Of a DNA stretch of 64,000 nt, positions 59,517 through 64,000 are shown piece after piece. The DNA lies in the NCBI RefSeq assembly GCF_030656345.1, contig NZ_JAUSNR010000011.1, positions 1 to 64,000 of the forward strand. The letters run 5' to 3'. Source of the DNA: Pseudotabrizicola sp. GTDB taxonomy: Bacteria > Pseudomonadota > Alphaproteobacteria > Rhodobacterales > Rhodobacteraceae. Position 1 is the first letter of the stretch, and each line of letters opens with the position of its first letter. A model generated the notes under the pieces. That model ran no database searches. It was not told the DNA's origin and worked only from the letters and a program-made list of their open reading frames with translations. The position numbers and the translations under genes were made by a program.

Positions 59517-60449
59517 ATGCTGCCGATCCTTCTGAAAACCCTGCCGTTCTTTGCGCTGATCGGCCTTGGCTATCTGGCCGGGCGTACGCGGTTTTTCGGG
59601 GCCGAGGCGACGGCGGCGCTGACGAAATTCGTGTTTTACTTTGCGCTGTCGGCGATGCTGTTCGGCTTTGCCGCCAACCTGTCCCTGGGGCAGATTTTTG
59701 ACTGGCCCTTTGTGCAGGCCTATCTGTCGGCATCGGTTCTGGTCTATCTGCTGGCGACCGGCGTGGCATTGTGGCGTGGCGTTTCGGTCGAGGAAGCGGC
59801 GGTTGAGGCGCAATGCGCGGTGGTCGGCAATGTCGGGTTCATTGGGGTGCCGATGCTGGTGTTGCTGCTGGGGGCGGCGGCGGCGGGACCGGTTCTGCTG
59901 GTGCTGGCGGTGGATCTGATCGTGTTCTCATCCGTGATCACGCTGGTGATCACTGCGCGGCGGGAAGGGCGGATGACGCTTGGGATTTTCCGGGTGCTGG
60001 GCTTCGGGCTTTTGAAGAACCCGATGATCGTGTCGATCGTGCTGGGGCTGGGTTGGGGGGCGACGGGCCGGGCGGTGCCGGTGCCGGTCAATGAGTTCCT
60101 GACCACGCTGGGCGCGGCTGCGACGCCGGGGGCGCTGTTTGCCATTGGCGCGTCTTTGGCCGGTCGCACGGCGGAGCGGGTGCAGGTAGCGGTCTGGCTG
60201 ACGGCGGCGAAGCTGGTGCTGCATCCGGCGGCGGTGGCGGTGGCGGCACTGGTGATTTTCCCGGTGGAGCGGTATGCGGCGGGGGTGATGATTGCGGCGG
60301 CCGCGCTGCCGGTGGCGGGCAATGTCTATATTCTGGCCGCGCATTTCGGCGTGGCCCCGCAACGGGTGTCTACGGCGATCTTGCTGTCGACCGCGGCTTC
60401 GGTGCTGACGGTGACGGCGGTGATCGCTCTGGTGAATGGAGGACCATGA
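59517..60449 (+). CDS. AEC-family transporter (auxin efflux carrier-like)
   Basis: A 310-residue permease with ten hydrophobic segments. The beginning LLKTLPFFALIGLGYLAGR, the broken helix NVGFIGVPMLVLLLG and PGALFAIGASLAGR are typical of bacterial AEC proteins, which export or import organic acids such as malonate or malate. Substrate unknown. It is coupled to the S-formylglutathione hydrolase gene. Confidence 0.9.
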   Translation: MLPILLKTLPFFALIGLGYLAGRTRFFGAEATAALTKFVFYFALSAMLFGFAANLSLGQIFDWPFVQAYLSASVLVYLLATGVALWRGVSVEEAAVEAQCAVVGNVGFIGVPMLVLLLGAAAAGPVLLVLAVDLIVFSSVITLVITARREGRMTLGIFRVLGFGLLKNPMIVSIVLGLGWGATGRAVPVPVNEFLTTLGAAATPGALFAIGASLAGRTAERVQVAVWLTAAKLVLHPAAVAVAALVIFPVERYAAGVMIAAAALPVAGNVYILAAHFGVAPQRVSTAILLSTAASVLTVTAVIALVNGGP

Positions 60450-61279
60450 TGAAAACGGTATCGGAAAACAGGGCTTTTGGTGGCGTGCAGGGGGTGTATT
60501 CGCATGCATCGGCGGCCACGGGCGGCGAGATGACCTTTGGCCTGTTCCTGCCCGAAGGGGCCGAGGACGGGCCGGTGCCGCTGATCTGGTTTCTGTCGGG
60601 GCTGACCTGCACGCATGAGAATGCGATGGTGAAGTCGAATGCGCAGCGCTGGGCGGCAGAGGCGGGGGTGGGGATCGTGTTTCCTGATACCTCGCCGCGC
60701 GGTGAGGGGGTGGCGGACAGTGCCGATTATGATCTGGGGCAGGGGGCGGGGTTCTATGTGAACGCCACGCAAAAGCCATGGGCCCCGCATTTCCGGATGT
60801 GGGATTATGTGACGGATGAGTTGCCGCGGCTGCTGTTCAGCGCCTTTCCGCTGGCCGAGGAGGCGCAGGCGATCAGCGGGCATTCGATGGGCGGGCATGG
60901 CGCGCTGACCATCGCGATGAGCTTTCCGGGGCGGTTCAAGTCGGTGTCGGCCTTTGCGCCGATCTGCCATCCCACGACCAGCGACTGGGGACGCAAGCAG
61001 TTTACGGCCTATCTGGGCCGCGATGAGAGCACATGGGCCGCGCATGATGCGACATTGCTGATGCGCAAGCGCGGGTTTGACGGGCCTATTCTGGTGGATC
61101 AGGGCACCTCGGACCAGTTTGTCGATCTGCTGAAGCCCGAGGCCTTGGCGGAAGCCATTGCGGCGCGGCGGCAGGGCGGCGCGGTGCGGATGCAGAAGGG
61201 CTATGACCACAGCTATTTCTTCGTCTCGACCTTCATGGAAGAGCATATCGGCTTTCACGCCAAGGCGCTCTATGGCTGA
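60449..61279 (+). CDS. fghA: S-formylglutathione hydrolase
   Basis: A 276-residue esterase-D-type alpha/beta hydrolase. The nucleophile is in SGHSMGGHGAL (near residue 148), LSGLTCTHENAM carries the conserved Cys and oxyanion residues, and the Asp and His are in VDQGTSDQF and YDHSYFF. It completes glutathione-dependent formaldehyde oxidation by releasing formate. The second of two adjacent ATGs lies 6 bp after GGAGG. No alcohol dehydrogenase partner lies in the window. Confidence 0.95.
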   Translation: MKTVSENRAFGGVQGVYSHASAATGGEMTFGLFLPEGAEDGPVPLIWFLSGLTCTHENAMVKSNAQRWAAEAGVGIVFPDTSPRGEGVADSADYDLGQGAGFYVNATQKPWAPHFRMWDYVTDELPRLLFSAFPLAEEAQAISGHSMGGHGALTIAMSFPGRFKSVSAFAPICHPTTSDWGRKQFTAYLGRDESTWAAHDATLLMRKRGFDGPILVDQGTSDQFVDLLKPEALAEAIAARRQGGAVRMQKGYDHSYFFVSTFMEEHIGFHAKALYG

Positions 61280-61282
61280 GAT

Positions 61283-61744
61283 ATGACACGGGTGTTCATT
61301 GATGCTGATGCCTGCCCGGTGAAGGCGGAGGCCGAGCGGGTGGCGACGCGGCATGGGGTGCGGATGCTGGTGGTGTCGAACGGGGGCATCCGGCCTTCGC
61401 CCAACCCTTTGGTGGAGAGTGTGTTCGTGGCCGCCGGCCCGGATGAGGCCGACAAGTGGATTGCGGACACCTGTGGCGTCGGCGATGTGGTGGTGACGGG
61501 GGATATTCCGCTGGCCGCGAAATGCGTGGCGGCGGGGGCCCGGGTGGTCAAGCACAATGGCGAAGAGCTGAACACCGCCAATATCGGCATGGTGCTGGCG
61601 ACGCGCGATCTGATGCAGGATCTGCGCAGTGCCGATCCGTTCCGGCAGGGCGGCGGGCGGCCGTTCTCCAAGGCCGACCGCTCGCGTTTTCTGGACACGC
61701 TGGACCGTTTGCTGCGGGCGGCGCAGCGCGACGGCGGGGGTTGA
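61283..61744 (+). CDS. YaiI/YqxD family protein (DUF188)
   Basis: A 153-residue protein with the family hallmarks [25 protein letters not shown] and [11 protein letters not shown]. The fold is PIN/NYN-like and the conserved Asp residues suggest a nuclease, but activity is unproven. It begins 3 bp after fghA. Confidence 0.92.
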   Translation: MTRVFIDADACPVKAEAERVATRHGVRMLVVSNGGIRPSPNPLVESVFVAAGPDEADKWIADTCGVGDVVVTGDIPLAAKCVAAGARVVKHNGEELNTANIGMVLATRDLMQDLRSADPFRQGGGRPFSKADRSRFLDTLDRLLRAAQRDGGG

Positions 61745-61800
61745 GTTCCGGGGCGGCGCAGGGCCTTATGCGGCCAAAGCAGACAGGACAGGGGTGCGGG

Positions 61801-62427
61801 ATGACAAAACCCGAAGCGGTGGTTTTCGATATCGGCAATGTGCTGATGCACTGGAACCCGGAAGGGTTTTACGACCGGCGGCTGGGCGAGGCCGGGCGGC
61901 AGCGCTTGTTCGCTGAGACCGGGATTGAGGCGATGAATCTGGCGGTCGATGCCGGGGCACCGTTCCGGGCGACGGTGGAGGCGCATGCAGAGGCGCATCC
62001 GGAGTGGCGCGAGCATATCCTGTGCTGGTATCACAACTGGATCGAGATGGCGGCACCGCGGATTGAGGGGTCGATCGCCCTGCTGCGGGCGCTCAGGGCC
62101 AAGGGCATTCCGGTGCTGGCGCTGACCAATTTCGGCGATGACAGTTTTACCTATGCCCAGACGCAATATGATTTCATGAATGAATTCGACCACGCCTTTG
62201 TCTCGGGGCGGATGGGGGTGATCAAGCCGGATGCCGGGATCTACCAACAGCTGGAAGAGGCGATGGGCATCGTGCCCGAGCGGCTGATCTTTACCGATGA
62301 CAAGGCCGAGAACATCGCGGCGGCGGCAGCGCGCGGCTGGCGGGTGCATCATTTCACTGGCTGGCAGGGTTGGGCCCTGCGGCTGGTGGACGAAGGATTG
62401 CTGACGACAGCGGAGGCGGGGCTATGA
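61801..62427 (+). CDS. HAD-superfamily hydrolase (YihX-like)
   Basis: A 208-residue HAD phosphatase, subfamily IA variant 3. Motif I is VFDIGNVLMHWNP (Asp nucleophile at residue 9), motif II LALTNFG, motif III the Lys in VIKPD and motif IV FTDDKAENI. E. coli YihX acts on glucose-1-phosphate; the substrate here is unknown. Start at the ATG after GGGGTGCGGG. It overlaps the next gene by 4 bp. Confidence 0.9.
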   Translation: MTKPEAVVFDIGNVLMHWNPEGFYDRRLGEAGRQRLFAETGIEAMNLAVDAGAPFRATVEAHAEAHPEWREHILCWYHNWIEMAAPRIEGSIALLRALRAKGIPVLALTNFGDDSFTYAQTQYDFMNEFDHAFVSGRMGVIKPDAGIYQQLEEAMGIVPERLIFTDDKAENIAAAAARGWRVHHFTGWQGWALRLVDEGLLTTAEAGL

Positions 62428-63326
62428 CACCAAGGATCATCGGACGCGATGTTGAAGACCGGCTGACATGGGGTGGTCTGACCGCCGCGCTGGAGGCGGG
62501 GCATCTGCGACCACGCGCCGAGATCCGCGATATGGTGCTGTATCGCGGTGGGGATACCTTGCTGAACCGGGCGGCGTGGATCGACGGGCTGGGGCAGCTG
62601 GTCAAGGTGGCGACGGTGTTTCCGGGCAATGGCGCGCAGGGGCTGCCGACCGTGAACGGGGCGGTGACGCTGTATGATGACCGCACGGGGGTGCTGACGG
62701 CGCTGGTCGATTTCCATCTTGTGACGAAGTGGAAGACGGCGGGGGATTCCCTGCTGTCGGCCAGGCGGCTGGCGCGCAAGGACTCGCGCCGGATCTTGCT
62801 GGTGGGGGCGGGGACGGTGGCGCGGTCGATGGTGGGCGCCTATGCCAGCGCTTTCCCGCAGGCGGAATTCACGGTCTGGAGCCGGAACCGGGCCACGGCA
62901 GCGGCAACGGGATTGCCGGTGGCTGATGATCTGGAAGCGGCGGTGCGGGGTGCCGACATCATCTGCACCGCCACCATGTCGCACCATCCGCTGATCAAGG
63001 GGGCATGGCTGCAACCCGGCCAGCATCTGGACCTGATCGGTGCCTATACCGCCGCGATGCGCGAGGTGGATGACGAGGCTATGTCGCGGGCGCGGGTGTT
63101 TGTCGACAGCCGGGCCACCACCATCGGCCATATCGGAGAGCTGATAGAGCCGATCAAAAGCGGCGCGATATCCGAGGCGGATGTGATTGCCGATTTCTAC
63201 GATGACCCGGCAGGCTATGACCGCAGGTCGGATGACGAGATCACCATCGCCAAGAACGGCGGCGGGGCGCATCTGGATCTGATGACGGCGGATTACATTG
63301 CGCGGACGGCGGGTGCAGGGGGCTGA
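62424..63326 (+). CDS. Ornithine cyclodeaminase / mu-crystallin family protein
   Basis: A 300-residue NAD(P)-binding protein. The dinucleotide motif is LLVGAGTVARSMVGAY (near residue 128), substrate-binding residues are in TALVDFHLVTKWKTAGDS, and DLIGAYTAAMREVDD closes the domain. The family includes ornithine cyclodeaminase, alanine dehydrogenase and ketimine reductases, so the reaction is open. Coupled to the HAD gene. Confidence 0.88.
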   Translation: MTPRIIGRDVEDRLTWGGLTAALEAGHLRPRAEIRDMVLYRGGDTLLNRAAWIDGLGQLVKVATVFPGNGAQGLPTVNGAVTLYDDRTGVLTALVDFHLVTKWKTAGDSLLSARRLARKDSRRILLVGAGTVARSMVGAYASAFPQAEFTVWSRNRATAAATGLPVADDLEAAVRGADIICTATMSHHPLIKGAWLQPGQHLDLIGAYTAAMREVDDEAMSRARVFVDSRATTIGHIGELIEPIKSGAISEADVIADFYDDPAGYDRRSDDEITIAKNGGGAHLDLMTADYIARTAGAGG

Positions 63327-63342
63327 GGGCGGGTGATTGTGG

Positions 63343-63401
63343 GTAGGGCGGGGTTCACCCCGCCATATGGCGCGACAAAGGCGGGGTGAACCCCGCCCTA
63401 C
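63343..63401. repeat. REP-like inverted pair before lolA
   Basis: Forward unit 63343-63364 and reverse complement 63380-63401, 15 bp apart. It lies 16 bp after the cyclodeaminase-family stop. Confidence 0.9.
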
Positions 63402-63495
63402 CCTTGGTGACACCGGGCTTCACAGAATCGGCAAAAGCCCGCAATGTTTTGCGAAGGGTGATGCAAGGCTGCGGCGGCGCGATTATATGAGGGTC

Positions 63496-64000
63496 ATGAA
63501 CCGCAGAACCGCCATATTGGCCCCGCTCGCCCTTTTCGCGCTTGGCGCACCGGCCGCTGCTGCGCCCATTCCGCTGGCTGATCTGTCGGCCTATCTGAAC
63601 GGGTTGACGACGGTGCAGGCCGATTTCACACAGGTGAATGGTGATGGCACCATCGCGACCGGCAGGCTGTTCATCCGGCGGCCGGGCCGCATCCGGTTTG
63701 AATATGCGCCGCCGGATCGGTCTCTGGTGATGGCGGGGGGCAGTCAGGTGGCGATCTTTGACGCCAAATCCAACCAGCCGCCCGAGCAATATCCGCTGAG
63801 CCGGACGCCGCTGAACCTGATTCTGGCGGCGAATGTGAATCTGGGCCAGGCCCGCATGGTTGTCGGACATCGTGAGGTGGAGAACACCACCCGCGTCATC
63901 GCACAAGACCCGGACAACCCGGCCTATGGCACCATCGAGCTGGTGTTCACCGCCGGCCCGGTCGAATTGCGGCAGTGGATCATCACCGATGATGTCGGCA
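63496..64000 (+). CDS. lolA: Outer-membrane lipoprotein carrier protein LolA (partial at window edge)
   Basis: The frame is open from the ATG (with GAGG upstream) to the window end, 168 codons. A signal peptide (MNRRTAILAPLALFALGAPA) is followed by the LolA fold: LSAYLNGLTTVQADFTQVN, ATGRLFIRRPGRIRFEYAPPDRSLVMAGG and a C-terminal VELRQWIITDDVG. LolA carries lipoproteins across the periplasm. About 30 C-terminal residues lie beyond the window. Confidence 0.93.
   Translation, partial: MNRRTAILAPLALFALGAPAAAAPIPLADLSAYLNGLTTVQADFTQVNGDGTIATGRLFIRRPGRIRFEYAPPDRSLVMAGGSQVAIFDAKSNQPPEQYPLSRTPLNLILAANVNLGQARMVVGHREVENTTRVIAQDPDNPAYGTIELVFTAGPVELRQWIITDDVG

Noticed and set aside
1-64000. CRISPR arrays, tRNA or rRNA genes
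   Set aside because: No regularly spaced repeats of 25-40 bases with unique spacers and no cloverleaf or rRNA segment were seen; the iterons at 15.1 kb are too short and contiguous to be a CRISPR.

Overview
The window is about 64 kb of GC-rich chromosome from an alphaproteobacterium, most probably a member of the Rhodobacteraceae. The placement rests on gene content and control signals: serB and serC-serA grouped together, accD-folC adjacent, a membrane-bound ferritin (MbfA) behind an Irr-type iron box, a preQ1-I riboswitch before a queuosine-precursor transporter, and protein sequences typical of Rhodobacter-like bacteria. No tRNA, rRNA or CRISPR was seen. All family names come from reading the sequence by eye; no database search was run.

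Layout, host part. Positions 1-102 are the 3' end of an IS3-type transposase. Then come a universal stress protein, an alanine/sodium symporter, ZapE, a GH13 alpha-glucosidase, an acetyltransferase and serB. After the mobile element come serC-serA, a metallophosphatase, an MFS permease, a thiolase, the overlapping alpha-2-macroglobulin/PbpC pair, a hybrid histidine kinase, YaaA, RecQ, YggT, a thioesterase, a UMF1 permease, MepA, a phytase-like esterase, the riboswitch-controlled YhhQ transporter, a structured small RNA/peptide locus, ArfB, a phospholyase-kinase pair, a PiT phosphate transporter behind a Pho box, PncB, PncA, TrhO, MbfA, a tiny secreted protein with its TetR regulator, FolC-AccD, an M23 peptidase, a DUF1624 membrane protein, IlvD, several uncharacterised proteins, an AEC permease, S-formylglutathione hydrolase, a YaiI-like protein, a HAD hydrolase, an ornithine-cyclodeaminase homologue and the start of lolA. 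REP-like palindromes (18.3, 55.2-55.4, 57.8 and 63.3 kb) and a second short AT-centred motif (23.4, 41.9, 49.1 and 59.4 kb) are scattered between genes.

The mobile element. A 10.4-kb element lies exactly between serB and serC, bounded by a 26-bp direct repeat (6690-6715 and 17096-17121). It encodes an integrase, an AlpA/Xis-like protein, two regulators, a RepA-like ATPase with six 11-bp iterons beside it, and a head module (connector, large terminase, HNH nuclease, HK97-type capsid, prohead protease, portal). It has no tail, lysis or small-terminase gene. This is the composition of a capsid-forming phage satellite (like the cf-PICIs of enteric bacteria), which would build its own small heads and borrow tails from a helper phage.

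Why the insertion matters. The repeat carries a hairpin of the serC 5' leader, so integration keeps the leader next to serC but leaves the original upstream promoter region 10.4 kb away beside serB. The attachment site also sits inside an open reading frame: the ATG overlapping the int stop reads in frame into serB when the element is integrated, but into the element's own first rep-operon gene when it is circular. Almost all element genes point the same way round the circle. I infer, and cannot prove here, that excision joins the early operon to the replication and packaging operon, a circularisation switch resembling that of Tn916.
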